Positions 40,351 to 53,231 of a stretch of DNA of 64,000 nt are shown here, piece after piece. Made by a program: the position numbers and the translations under genes. Position 1 is the first letter of the stretch. Each line of letters begins with the position of its first letter. Below the pieces are notes generated by a model. That model was not told where the DNA came from. It saw only the letters and a list, made by a program, of their open reading frames with translations, and searched no databases. Source of the DNA: Xylocopa sonorina (Eukaryota > Arthropoda > Insecta > Hymenoptera > Apidae). The stretch lies in NCBI RefSeq assembly GCF_050948175.1, contig NW_027490091.1, positions 6,324,001 through 6,388,000 on the forward strand, in the 5' to 3' direction.

Positions 40351-41680
40351 TATCGAAGCAATAGGGTTCTAAAGCTTGCTAATTCGCGATATCGCATCTC
40401 ATTCCTATGTTTCATGATAATATATAATATTCATTGCGAAGTGTCATGTACACCTCGCATACACTTCAAATGAATGTGAATGCCACAGTTCCTTGCTAGG
40501 AAATAGCGTTTGCAGATGTCTACGTATCGAAGCAATAGAGCTCTAAAGTTTCTTAAATAGCGATATCGTATCTCATTTCTATGTTTCATGATAAGATATA
40601 ATATTCATTGTGTAGTGTTATGTATACCTCGTATTTACTTCAAAAGAATGTAAAGGCGACACTTCCTTGCCAGGTAATAGAGTTTGCAGTTGTCTACGTA
40701 TCGTAGCATTACAGTTCTAATGCTTCTCAAAACGCGATATCGCTACTCATTACTATGTTTCATGATAATATGTAATATTCATTGTGGAGTGTTATGTATA
40801 CCTCGTATTCACTTCAAAAGAATGTTAATGCGACACTTCCTTGCTTGGAAATAGCGCTTGCAGATGTCTACGTATCGAAGCAATAGAGTTCTAATGCTTC
40901 TTAGATCGCCAAATTGCATCTCATTTCTATGTTTCATGATAAGATATAATATTCATTGTGCAGTGTTATGTATATCTCGTCTATATTTCAAATGAATGTA
41001 AATGCGACACTTCCTTGCTAGGAAATAGCGTTTGCAGATGTCTATGTATCGAAGCAATAGGGTTCTAAAGCTTGCTAATTCGCGATATCGCATCTCATTT
41101 CTATGTTTCATGATAATATATAATATTCATTACGAAGTGTCATGTACACCTCGCATACACTTCAAATGAATGTGAATGCGACACTTCCTTGCCAGGAAAT
41201 AGCGTTTGCAGTTGTCTACGTATCGTAGCATTAGAGTTCTAATGCTTCTCAAAACGCGATATCGCTACTCATTACTATGTTTCATGATAATATGTAATAT
41301 TCCTTGTGCAGTGTTATGTATACCTCGTATTCACCTCAAAAGAATGTAAATGCGACACTTCCTTCCTAGGAAATAGCGTTTGCAGATGTCTACGTATCGA
41401 AGCAATAGATTTCTAAAGCTTGCTAATTCGCGATATCGCATCGCATTTCTATGTTTCATGATTAGATATAATATTCATTGTGCAGTGTTATGTATATCTC
41501 GTCTATACTTCAAATGAATGTAAATGCGACATTTCCTTGCCAGGAAATAGCGTTTGCAGATTTCTACGTATCGTAGCAATAGAGTTCTAATGCTTCAAAT
41601 ATTGCGAAATCGCATAACATTCCTATGTTTCATGATACGATATAATATCCATTGTGGTGTGTTATGTATACCTCGTATTC
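40350..41680 (+). repeat. Monomers with weak 3- and 4-monomer periodicity
   Basis: atagggttct at 40361 recurs at 41057 (696 bp), and agttgtctac at 40688 recurs at 41210 (522 bp). The copies are less alike than in the HOR blocks, so these duplications are older or partial. Only satellite is present. Confidence 0.65.
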
Positions 41681-41910
41681 ACTTCAAATGAACGTATTTG
41701 CGACACTTCCTTTATAGGAAATGGCGTTTCCAGATGTCTACGTATCGAAGCAAAAGAGTTCTAATACTTCTTAAAACGCGATATCGCATCTAATTTCTAT
41801 GTATCGTGATAAGATATAATATTAATTGTGAAAGTTATGTCTACATCGTATTCACCTCAAAGGAATGTAAGTGCGACACTTCCTTGCTAGGAAATAGCGT
41901 TTGCAGATGT
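41680..41910 (+). repeat. Orphan copy of a family 3 segment
   Basis: Carries the unusual variants aaatgaacgtatttgcg, ttcctttataggaa, aaaagagttctaatac, atgtatcgtgataag and gtctacatcg, which are found again at about 49165-49390 and 54036-54261. A one-base deletion in attgtgaaagttatg is private to this copy. Flanks differ from the other two. Confidence 0.78.
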
Positions 41911-44900
41911 CTACGTATCGAACCAATAGACATCTAATGCTTTTTAAATCGCCATATCGCATCTCATTTCTGTGTTTCATGATAAGGTATAATATTAATT
42001 GTGCGGTGTTATGTATATCTCGTCTATACTTCAATTGAACGTGAATGCGACACTTCCTTGGTAGGAAATATCGTTTGCAGATGTCTACGTGTCGAAGCAA
42101 TAGTGTTCTAATGATTCTTAAATCGCCATATTGCATCTCAATTCTATGTTTCATGATAATATATAATATTCATTGCGAAGTGTCATGTATACCTCGCATA
42201 CACTTCAAATGAATGTAAATGCGACACTTGCTTGCTAGGACATAGCGTTTGCAGATATCTACGTATCGTAGCAATAGAGTTCTAATGCTTCTTAAATCGC
42301 CATATCGCAGCTCATAACTACGTTTCATGATAAGATATAATATTCATTGAGAAGTGTCATGTATACCTCGTACTCCTTTCAAAAGAATGTAAATGCGACA
42401 CTTCCTTTCTAGGAAATAGCGTTTGCAGATGTCTACGTATCGAAGTAATAGACATCTAATGCTTCATAAATCGCGATATCGCATCTCATTTCTATGTATC
42501 ATGATGAGATATAATATTCATTGCGAAGTGTCATGTTTATCTCATCTATACTTCAAATGAATGTAAATGCGACACTTCCCTGCTAGGAAGTAGCGTTTGC
42601 AGATGTCTACGTATCGAAGCAATAGTGTTCTAATGCTTCTTAAATCGCGATATCGCATCTCATTTCTATGTTTCATGATAAGATATAATATTCACAGTGC
42701 AGTGTTATGTATACCTCGTATTCACTTCAAAAGAATGTAAATGCGACACTTCCTTGCTAGGAAGTAGCGTGTGCAGATGTCTTAGTATCGAAGCAATAGA
42801 TTTCTGAAGATTACTAATTCGCGGTATCGCATCTCATATCTATGTTTCATGATAATATATAATATTAATTGCGAAGTTTCATGTATACCTCGCATACAAT
42901 TCAAACGAATGTGAATGCCACAGTTCCTTGCTGGGAAATAGTGTTTGCAGATGTCTACGTATCGAAGCAATAGATTTCTAATGCTTCTTAAATCGCGATA
43001 TCGCATCCCATTTCTATGTTTCATGATAAGATATAGTATTCATTGTGCAGTGTTATGTTTACGTCTTATTCACTTCAAAAGAATGTAAATGCTACAATTT
43101 CTTGCTAGGAAATAGCGTTTGCAGATGTCTACGTATCGAAGTAATAGACATCAAACGATTCATATATCGCCATATCGCATCTCATTTCTATGTTTCATGA
43201 TAAGATATAATATTCATTGCGAAGTGTCATGTATACCTCGTATTCGTTTCAAAAGAATGTAAATGCGACACTCCCTTGCTAGGAAGTAGCGTTTGCAGAT
43301 GTCTACGTATCGAAGCAATAGTGTTCTAATGCTTCTTAAATCGCGATATCGCATCTCATTTCTGTGTTTCATGCTAAGATATAATATTCATTGCGATGTG
43401 TGTTGTATACCTCGTATACACTTCAAATGAATGTGAATGCGACAGTTCCTTGCTAGGATGTAGCGTTTGCAGATGTCTACGTATCGAACCAATAGATTTC
43501 TAATGCTTCTTAAATCGCCACATCGCATCTCATTTCTATGATTCATGATAAGATATAGTATTCATTGTGCAGTGTTATGTTTACGTCTTATTCACTTCAA
43601 AAGAATGTAAATGCTACAATTTCTTGCTAGGAAATAGCGTTTGCAGATGTCTACGTATCGAAGTAATAGACATCAAACGATTCATATATCGCCATATCGC
43701 ATCTCATTTCTATGTTTCATGATAAGATATAATATTCATTGCGAAGTGTCATGTATACCTCGTATTCGTTTCAAAAGAATGTAAATGCGACACTCCCTTG
43801 CTAGGAAGTAGCGTTTGCAGATGTCTACGTATCGAAGCAATAGTGTTCTAATGCTTCTTAAATCGCGATATCGCATCTCATTTCTATGATTCATGACAAG
43901 ATATAGTATTCATTGTGCAGTGTTATGTATACCTCTTATTCACTTCAAAAGAATGTAAATGCTACAATTTCTTGCTAGGAAATAGCGTTTGCAGATGTCT
44001 ACGTGTCGAAGTAATAGACATCAAATGCTTCATATATCGCCATATCGTATCTCATTTCTATCTTTCATGATAAGATATAATATTCATTGCGAAGTGTCAT
44101 GTATACCTCGTATTCACTTCAAAAGAATGTAAATGCGACAGTTCCTTGCTAGGAAGTAGCGTTTGCAGATGTCTACGTATCGAAGCAATAGATTTCTAAA
44201 GCCTGCTAATTCGCGATATCGCATCTCATATCTATGTTTCATGATAATATATAATATTAATTGCGAAGTTTCATGTATACCTCGCATACAATTCAAACGA
44301 ATGTGAATGCCACAGTTCCTTGCTGGGAAATAGTGTTTGCAGATGTCTACGTATCGAAGCAATAGAGTTCTAATTCTTCTTAAATCGCGATATCGCACCA
44401 CATTTCTATGTTTCATGATAAGATATAATATTCATTGTGTAGTGTCATGTTTATCTCATCTATACTTCAAATGAATGTAAATGCGACACTTCCTTGCTAG
44501 GAAATAGCGTTTGCAGATGTTTACGTATCGAAGCAATAGAGTTCTAATGCTTCTTAAATAGCCATATCGCATCTCATTTCTATGTTTCATGATAAGATAT
44601 AATAATCATTGTGCAGTGTTTTGTATATCTCGTCTATACTTCAAATGGATGTAAATGCGACACTTCCTTGCTCGGAAATAGCGTTTCAGATGTCTACGTA
44701 TCGAAGCAATAGTGTTCGAATGCTTTTCAAAACGCGATATCGCATCTCATTTCTGTGTTTCATGATAAGATATAATATTCATTGCGATATGTCTTGTATA
44801 CCTCGTATACACATCAAATCAATGTAAATGCGACACTTCCTTGCTAGGAAGTAGCGTTTGCAGATGTCTACTCATCGGAGCAATACAGTTCTTATGCTTG

Positions 44901-45084
44901 TTAATAAGCGATATCGCACCCCATTTCTATGTTTCATGATTTGATATAATATTCATTGCGAAGTGTTATGTACTCCTCGTATTCACTTGAAAGGAATGTA
45001 AATGCTACACTTCTTTGCTAGGAAGTAGCGTTTGCAGATGTCTACGTATCGAAGCAACAGTGTTCTAATGCTTCTTAAATCGCG
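41911..45084 (+). repeat. Diverged monomers with local 2-, 3- and 8-monomer duplications
   Basis: atatagtatt lies at 43031, 43553 and 43901 (3 and 2 monomers apart), in monomers that share gctacaatttcttgctagg and catcaaacgattcatatatc or close variants. A segment near 42801 with cgaatgtgaatgccacag recurs near 44193 (1392 bp, 8 monomers). A one-base deletion, gcgtttcagatg, lies near 44686. No higher-order unit covers the region. Confidence 0.72.
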
Positions 45085-45295
45085 ATATCGCATCTCATTT
45101 CTATGTTTCATGATAATATATAATATGCACTGCGAAGTGTCATGTATACCTCGCATACACTTCAAATGAATGTAAATGCGACACTTCCTTGCTAGGAAAT
45201 AGCGTTTGCAGATGTCTACGTATCGTGGCATTAGAGGTCTAATGCTTCCCAAAACGCGATATCGCTTCGCATTCTTATGTTTCATGATAATATAT
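45085..45295 (+). repeat. Long-range duplicate of 2115-2325
   Basis: Matches 2115-2325 at offset 42970 bp, with the same rare taatatgcac and gcttcgcattc variants. It leads directly into sequence related to HOR family 1 (copy A from about 5480). Confidence 0.8.
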
Positions 45296-46820
45296 AATAT
45301 TCATTGCGAAGTGTCATGTACACCTCGCATACACTACAAATGAATGTGAATGCGACAGTTCATTGCTAGGAAATAGTGTTTGCAGATATCTACGTATCGA
45401 AGCAATAGAGTTCTAAAGCTTATTATATCGCGATATCGCATCTCATTTCTATGTTTCATGATAATATATAATATACTTTGTGGAGTGTTATGTATACCTC
45501 GTATTCCTTTCAAAAGAATGTAAGTGCGACACTTCGTTGCTAGGCATTAGCGCTTGCAGATGTCTACGTATCGAAGCAATAGGGATCTAATGCTTCCTAA
45601 ATAGGCATATCGCTTCTCATTTCTATGTTTCATGATAATATATAATATTCACTGCGAAGTGTCATGTATACCTCGTATTCCTTTCAAAAGAATGTAAGCG
45701 CGACACTTCCATGCTAGGAAATAGGGTTTGCAGATGTCTACGTATCGAAGCAATAGAGTTCTAATGCTTCATAAATCGTCATATCGCATCTCATTTCTAT
45801 GTTTCATGAGAAGATATAATATTCATTGCGAAGTGTCATGTATACCTCGTATTCCTTTCAAAAGATTGTAAATGCGACACTTCCTTGCTAGGAAGTAGCG
45901 CTTGCAGATGTCTACGTATTGTAGCACTAGAGTTCTAATGCTTCTCAAAACGCGATATCGCTACTCATTTCTATGATTCATGATAAGATATAATATTCAT
46001 TGTGCAGTGTTATGTATACCTCGCATACACTTCAAATGAATGTGAATGCAAAAGCTCCTTGCTAGGAAATAGTGTTTGCAGATATCTACGTATCGAAGCA
46101 ATAGAGTTCTAAAGCTTCTTAAATCGCGATATCGCATCACATTTCTAAGTTTCATGATAAGATATCATATTCATTGTGCAGTGTTATGAATACCTCGTAT
46201 TCACTTCAAGAGAATATAAATGCGACACTTCCTTGCTAGGAAATAGCGTTTGCAGATGTCTACGTATCGATGCAACGGTTTTCTAATGCTTCTTAAATCG
46301 TCATATTGCATCTCATATCTATGTTTCATGATAGGATATAATATTCATTGTGGAGTGTTATGTATACCTCGTATTCCTTTCAAAAGAATGTAAATGCGAC
46401 ACTTCCCTGCTAGGAAGTAGCATTTGCAGATGTCTACGTATCGCAGCAATAGAGTTCTAATGCTTCTCAAAACGCGATATCGCTACTCAATGCTATGTTT
46501 CATAATAATATATAACATTCATTGTGGAGTGTTATGTATACCTCGTATTCACTTCAAAAGAATGTAAATGCGACACTTCCTTGCTAGGTAATAGCGTTTG
46601 CAGATATCTACGTATCGAAGCTCTAGACATCTAATGCTTCATAAATCGCCATATCGCATCTCAATTCTATGTTTCATGATAAGATATAATATTCATTGCG
46701 GAGTGTTATGTATACCTCGTATTCACTCAAAAGAAAGTAAACGCGACACTTCCTTGCCAGGAAATAGCGTTTGCAGATGTCTACGTATCGAAGTAATAGA
46801 CATCTAATGCATCATAAATC
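45296..46820 (+). repeat. Family 1-related segment, shorter copy
   Basis: Follows copy A from about 5472 to 7150 but lacks exactly one monomer. At about 45880-45900 the sequence passes from aggaagtagcg of one monomer into cttgcagatgtctacgtatt of the next but one. The segment is repeated at 47210-48900, where the missing monomer is present. Confidence 0.8.
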
Positions 46821-48360
46821 GCGATATCGCATCTCATTTCTATGTTTCATGATAATATATAATATTCATTGCGAAGTGTCATGTATACCTCGTATTCCTT
46901 TCAAAAGATTGTAAATGCGACACTTCGATGCTAGGAAGTAGCGTTTGAAGATGTCTACGTATCGAACCAATAGGTTTATAATGCTTCTTAAATCGCCATA
47001 TCGCATCTCATATCTATGTTTCATGACAAGATATAATATTCATTGTGCAGTGTTATGTATATCTCGTCTATACTTCAAATGGATGTAAATGCGACACTTC
47101 CATGCTAGGAAGTAGCGCCTGCAGATGTCCACGTATTGTAGCATTAGAGTTCTAATGCTTCTCAGAACGCGATATCGCATCTCATTTCTATGTTTCATGA
47201 CAATATATAATATTCATTGCGAAGTGTCATGTACACCTCGCATACACTACAAATGATTGTGAATGCGACAGTTCATTGCTAGGAAATAGTGTTTGCAGAT
47301 ATCTACGTATCGAAGCAATAGAGTTCTAAAGCTTATTATATCGCGATATCGCATCTCATTTCTATGTTTCATGATAATATATAATATTCTTTGTGGAGTG
47401 TTATGTATACCTCGTATTCCTTTCAAAAGAATGTAAGTGCGACACATCCTTGCTAGGCATTAGCGTTTGCAGATGTCTACGTACCGAAGCAATAGGGATC
47501 TAATGCTTCCTAAATAGGCATATCGCTTCTCATTTCTATGTTTCATGATAATATATAATATTCACTGCGAAGTGTCATGTATACCTCGTATTCCTTTCAA
47601 AAGAATGTAAGCGCGACACTTCCATGCTAGGAAATAGGGTTTGCAGATGTCTACGTATCGAAGCAATAGAGTTCTAATGCTTCATAAATCGTCATATCGC
47701 ATCTCATTTCTATGTTTCATGAGAAGATATAATATTCATTGCGAAGTGTCATGTATACCTCGTATTCCTTTCAAAAGATTGTAAATGCGACACTTCCTTG
47801 CTAGGAAGTAGCGTTTGCAGATGTCTACGTATCGAACCAATAGATTTCTAATGCTTCTTAAATCGCTATATCGCATCTCATTTCTATGTTTCATGATAAG
47901 ATATAATATTCATTGTGCAGTGTTATGTATATCTCGTCTATACTTCAAATGGATGTAAATGCGACACTTCCATGCTATGAAGTAGCGCTTGCAGATGTCT
48001 ACGTATTGTAGCACTAGAGTTCTAATGCTTCTCAAAACGCGATATCGCTACTCATTTCTATGATTCATGATAAGATATAATATTCATTGTGCAGTGTTAT
48101 GTATACCTCGCATACACTTCAAATGAATGTGAATGCAAAAGCTCCTTGCTAGGAAATAGTGTTTGCAGATATCTACGTATCGAAGCAATAGAGTTCTAAA
48201 GCTTCTTAAATCGCGATATCGCATCACATTTCTAAGTTTCATGATAAGATATCATATTCATTGTGCAGTGTTATGAATACCTCGTATTCACTTCAAGAGA
48301 ATATAAATGCGACACTTCCTTGCTAGGAAATAGCGTTTGCAGATGTCTACGTATCGATGC
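46821..48360 (+). repeat. Family 1-related segment, longer copy
   Basis: Collinear with copy A at a constant offset of 41750 bp from about 46821 (A 5071) to about 49160 (A 7410), with no indel. It is the 12-monomer-spaced (2087 bp) partner of the preceding segment over their shared 3' part. At about 46821 the sequence jumps from the part equivalent to A 7150 back to A 5080, the mark of unequal exchange. Confidence 0.82.
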
Positions 48361-51300
48361 AACGGTTTTCTAATGCTTCTTAAATCGTCATATTGCATCT
48401 CATATCTATGTTTCATGATAGGATATAATATTCATTGTGGAGTGCTATGTATACCTCGTATTCCTTTCAAAAGAATGTAAATGCGACACTTCCCTGCTAG
48501 GAAGTAGCATTTGCAGATGTCTACGTATCGCAGCAATAGAGTTCTAATGCTTCTCAAAACGCGATATCGCTACTCAATGCTATGTTTCATAATAATATAT
48601 AACATTCATTGTGGAGTGTTATGTATACCTCGTATTCACTTCAAAAGAATGTAAATGCGACACTTCCTTGCTAGGTAATAGCGTTTGCAGATATCTACGT
48701 ATCGAAGCTCTAGACATCTAATGCTTCATAAATCGCCATATCGCATCTCAATTCTATGTTTCATGATAAGATATAATATTCATTGCGGAGTGTTATGTAT
48801 ACCTCGTATTCACTCAAAAGAAAGTAAACGCGACACTTCCTTGCCAGGAAATAGCGTTTGCAGATGTCTACGTATCGAAGTAATAGACATCTAATGCATC
48901 ATAAATCGCGATATCGCATCTCATTTCTAGGTTTCATGATAAGATATAATATTCATTGCGAAGTGTCACGTATACCTCGTATTCCTTTCAAAAGATTGTA
49001 AATGCGACACTTCCTTCCTAGATAGTAGTGTTTGCAGATATCTACGCATCGAAGCAATAGTGTTCTAATGCTTCTTAAATCGCGATATCGCATCTCATGT
49101 CTATGTTTCATGACAATATATAATATTCATTGCGAAGTGTCATGTAAACCTCGCATACACTTCAAATGAACGTATTTGCGACACTTCCTTTATAGGAAAT
49201 GACGGTTCCAGATGTCTACGTATCGAAGCAAAAGAGTTCTAATACTTCTTAAAACGCGATATCGCATCTAATTTCTATGTATCGTGATAAGATATAATAT
49301 TAATTGTGGAAATTTATGTCTACATCGTATTCACCTCAATGGAATGTAAGTGCGACACTTCCTTGCTAGGAAATAGCGTTTGCAGATGCCTCCGTTTCGA
49401 AGCAATAGAGTTTTAATGCTTCTTAAAACGCGATAACGCATTTCACTTCCATGTTTCATGATAAGGTATAATATTCATTGCGAAGTGTCATATATACCTT
49501 GTATTCACTTCAAAAGAATGCAAATACGACACTTCCTTGCTAGGAAGTAGCGTTTGCAGATGTCTACGCATCGAAGCAATAGAGTTCTAATGCTTCTTAA
49601 ATCGCGATATCGCTGCTCATTTCTATGTTCCATGATAAGATATTATATTCATTGTGGAGTGTTATTCTTACCTCGTATTGACTTCATAAGAATGTAAATG
49701 CGACGCTTCCTTACTGGGAAATAGCGTTTGCAGATGTCTCCGTATAGAAGCAATAGTGATCTAATGCTTCTTAAATCGCGATATCGCATCTCATATACAT
49801 GTATCGTGATAAGATGCAATATTCATTGCGTAGTGGCTTGTATACCTCGTCTACACGTCAAATGAATGTAAATGCGACACTTCCTTGCAAGGAAATAGCG
49901 TTTGCAGATGTCTACGTATCGAAGCAATAGAGTTCTAAATCTTTCTAATTCGCGATATCGCATCTCATTTCTATCTTTCATGATAAGATATAATATTCAT
50001 TGTGGAGTGTTATGTATACCTCGTATTCGTTTCAAAAGAATATAAATGCCACACTTCCTTGCTAGGAAGTAGCGTTTGCAGATGTCTACGTATCGAAGCA
50101 ATAGTTTTCTAATGCTTCTTAAATCGTCATATCGCATCTCATATCTACGTTTCACGATAAGATATAGTATTCACTGCGAAGTGTCATGTATACCTCGCAT
50201 TCCTTTCAAAAGAATGTAAATGCGACACTTCCTTGCTAGGATGTAGCGATTGCAGATGTATACGTATCGAAGCAATAGGGATCTAATGCTTCTTAAATCG
50301 CCATATCGCTTCTCATTTCTACGTTTCATGATAATATATAATATTCACTGCGAAGTGTCATGTACACCTCGTACTCCTTTCAAAAGAATGTACATGTGAC
50401 GCTTCCTTGCTAGGAAGTAGCGTTTGCAGATGTCTACGTATCGAAGCAATAGAGCTCTAATGCTTCTTAAATCGCGATATCGTACCTCATTTCTATGTTA
50501 CATGATAAGATATAATATTCATTGTGTAGTGTTATGTTTATCTCATCTATACTTCAAATGAATGTAAATGCGACACTAACTTGTTGGGAAATAGCGTTTG
50601 CAGATGTCTGCGTATCGTGGCATTAGAGTTCTAATGCTTCTCAAAACGCGATATCGCATCTCATTTCTATGTTTCATGATAAGATATAATATTCATTGTG
50701 GAGTGTTATGTATACCTCGTATTCACTTCAAAAGAATGTAAAAGCGACACTTCCATCCTAGGAAATAGCGTTTGCAGATGTCTACGTATCGAAGCAAGAG
50801 TGTTCTAATGCTTCTTAAATCGTCATATCGCATCTCATTCCTATGTTTCATGATAATATATAATATTCATTGTGGAGTGTTATGTATACTTCGTATTCGT
50901 TTCAAAAGAATGTAAATGCGACACTTCCTTGCTAGGAAGTAGCGTTTGCAGTTGCCTACGTATCGAAGCAGTAGTGTTCTAATGCTTCTTAAATCGCGAT
51001 ATCGCATCTCACTTCTATGTTTCATGACAATATATAATATTCATTGCGAAGTGTCATGTATACCTCGTATTCACTTCAAAAGAATGTAAACGCGACACTT
51101 CCATGCTAGGAAATGGCGTTTGCAGATGTCTACGTATCGAAGCAATAGTTTTCTAATGCTTCTTAAATCGTCATATCGCATCTCATATCTACGTTTCGCG
51201 ATAAGATATAGTATTCACTGCGACGTGTCATGTATACCTCGTATTCCTTCCTAAAGAATGTAAATGCGACACTTCCTTGCTAGGATGTAGCGATTGCAGA

Positions 51301-53231
51301 TGTACACGTATCGAAGCAATAGGGATCTAATGCTACTTAAATCGCCATATCGCTTCTCATTTCTACGTTTCATGATAATATATAATATTCACTGCGAAGT
51401 GTCATGTATACCTCGCATACAATTCAAGTGAACGTAAATGCGACACTTCCTTGTTGGGAAATAGCGTTTGCAGATGTCTGCGTATCGTGGCATTAGAGTT
51501 CTAATGCTTCTCAAAACGCGATATCGCATCTCATTTCTATGTTTCATGACAATATATAATATTCATTGCGAAGTGTCATGTATACCTCGTATTCGTCTCA
51601 AAAGAATGTAAATGCGACACTTCCCTGCTAGGAAGTAGCGTTTGCAGATGTCTACGTATCGCAGCAATAGTGTTCTAATGCTTCTTAAATCGCGATATCG
51701 CATCTCATTTCTATGTTTCATGACAATATATAATATTCATTGCGAAGTGCCATGTATACCTCGCATACACTTAAAATGAATGTAAATGCGACACTTCCTT
51801 GCTAGGAAATAGCATTTGCAGATATCTACGTATCGAAGTAATAGACATCTAATGCTTCATAAATCGCGATATCTCATCTCATTTCTATGTTCCATGGTAA
51901 GATATAATATTCATTGCGAAGTGTCACGTACACCTCGTACTCCTTTCAAAGGAATGTACATGCGACGCTTCCTTGCTAGGAAGTAGCGTTTGCAGGTATC
52001 TACGTATCGAACCAATAGAGTTCTAATGCTTCTTAAATAGCCATATCGCATCTCATTTCTATGTTTCATGATAAGATATAATAGTCATTGTGCAGTGTTA
52101 TGTATATTCCGTCTATACTTCAAATGGATGTAAATGCGACACTTCCTTGCTAGGAAATAGCGTTTGCAGATGTCTACGTATCGTGGCATTAGAGTTCTAA
52201 TGCTTCTCAAAACGCGATATCGCTACTCATTACTTTGTTTCATGATAATATATAATATTCATTGTGGAGTGTTATGTATACCTCGTACTCACTTCAATAG
52301 ATTGTAAATGCGACACTTCCTTGCTAGGAAATAGCGTTTGCAGATGTCTACGTACCGAAGCAATAGATTTCTAAATCTTTCTAATTCGCGATATCGCATC
52401 TCATTTCTATGTTTCATGATAAGATATAATATTCATTGTGGAGTGTCATGTATACCTCGTATTCGTTTCAAAAGAATGTAAATGCGACACTTCCTTGCTA
52501 GGAAGTAGCGCTTGCAGATGTCTACGTATCGAAGCAATAGTGTTCTAATGCTTCTTAAATCGCGATATCGCATCTCATTTCTATGTTTCAAGACAATATA
52601 TAATATTCATTGCGAAGTGTCATGTATATCTCGCATACACTTAAAATGAATGTAAATGCGACACTTCCTTGCTAGGAAATAGCGATTGCAGATGTCTACG
52701 TATCGAAGTAATAGACATCTAATGCTTCATAAATCGCGATATCGCATCTCATTTCTATGTTTCATGATAAGATATAATATTCACAGTGCAGTGTTATGTA
52801 TAACTCGTATTCACTTCAAAAGAATGTAAACGCGACACTTCCTTGCTAGGAAATAGCGTTTGCAGATGTCTACGTATCGAAGCAATAGAGTTCCAATGCT
52901 TCTTAAATCGCGATATCGCACCTCATTTCTATGTTTCATGATAAGATATAATATTCATTGTGTAGTGTAATGCTTTTCTCATCTATACTTCAAATGAATG
53001 TAAATGCGACACTTCCTTGCTAGGATATAGCGTTTGCAGATGTCTACGTATCGAAGCAATAGAGTTCTAAATCTATCTAATTCGCGATATCGCATCTCAT
53101 TTCTATGTTTCATGATAAGATATAATATTCATTGTGGAGTGTTATGTATACCTCGTATTCGTTTCAAAAGAATGTAAATGCGACACTTCCTTGCTAGGAA
53201 GTAGCGGTTGCAGATGTCTACGTATCGAAGC
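48361..53231 (+). repeat. Higher-order repeat family 3, copy E (28 monomers, 4871 bp)
   Basis: aacggttttc at 48361 recurs at 53232, and gacggttcc at 49201 recurs at 54072, both 4871 bp apart. The first 800 bp belong to family 1; the rest has its own variants (ttcctttataggaa, ggcttgtatacctcgtctac, gacactaacttgttggg). An internal 6-monomer echo exists: atagttttct at 50101 and 51145. Confidence 0.9.
49185..49198. other. Dyad with altered centre, TTCCTttatAGGAA
   Basis: Both arms of the monomer dyad are intact although the central bases differ from the usual TGCT. The same form is at 41707-41720 and 54056-54069. Confidence 0.8.
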
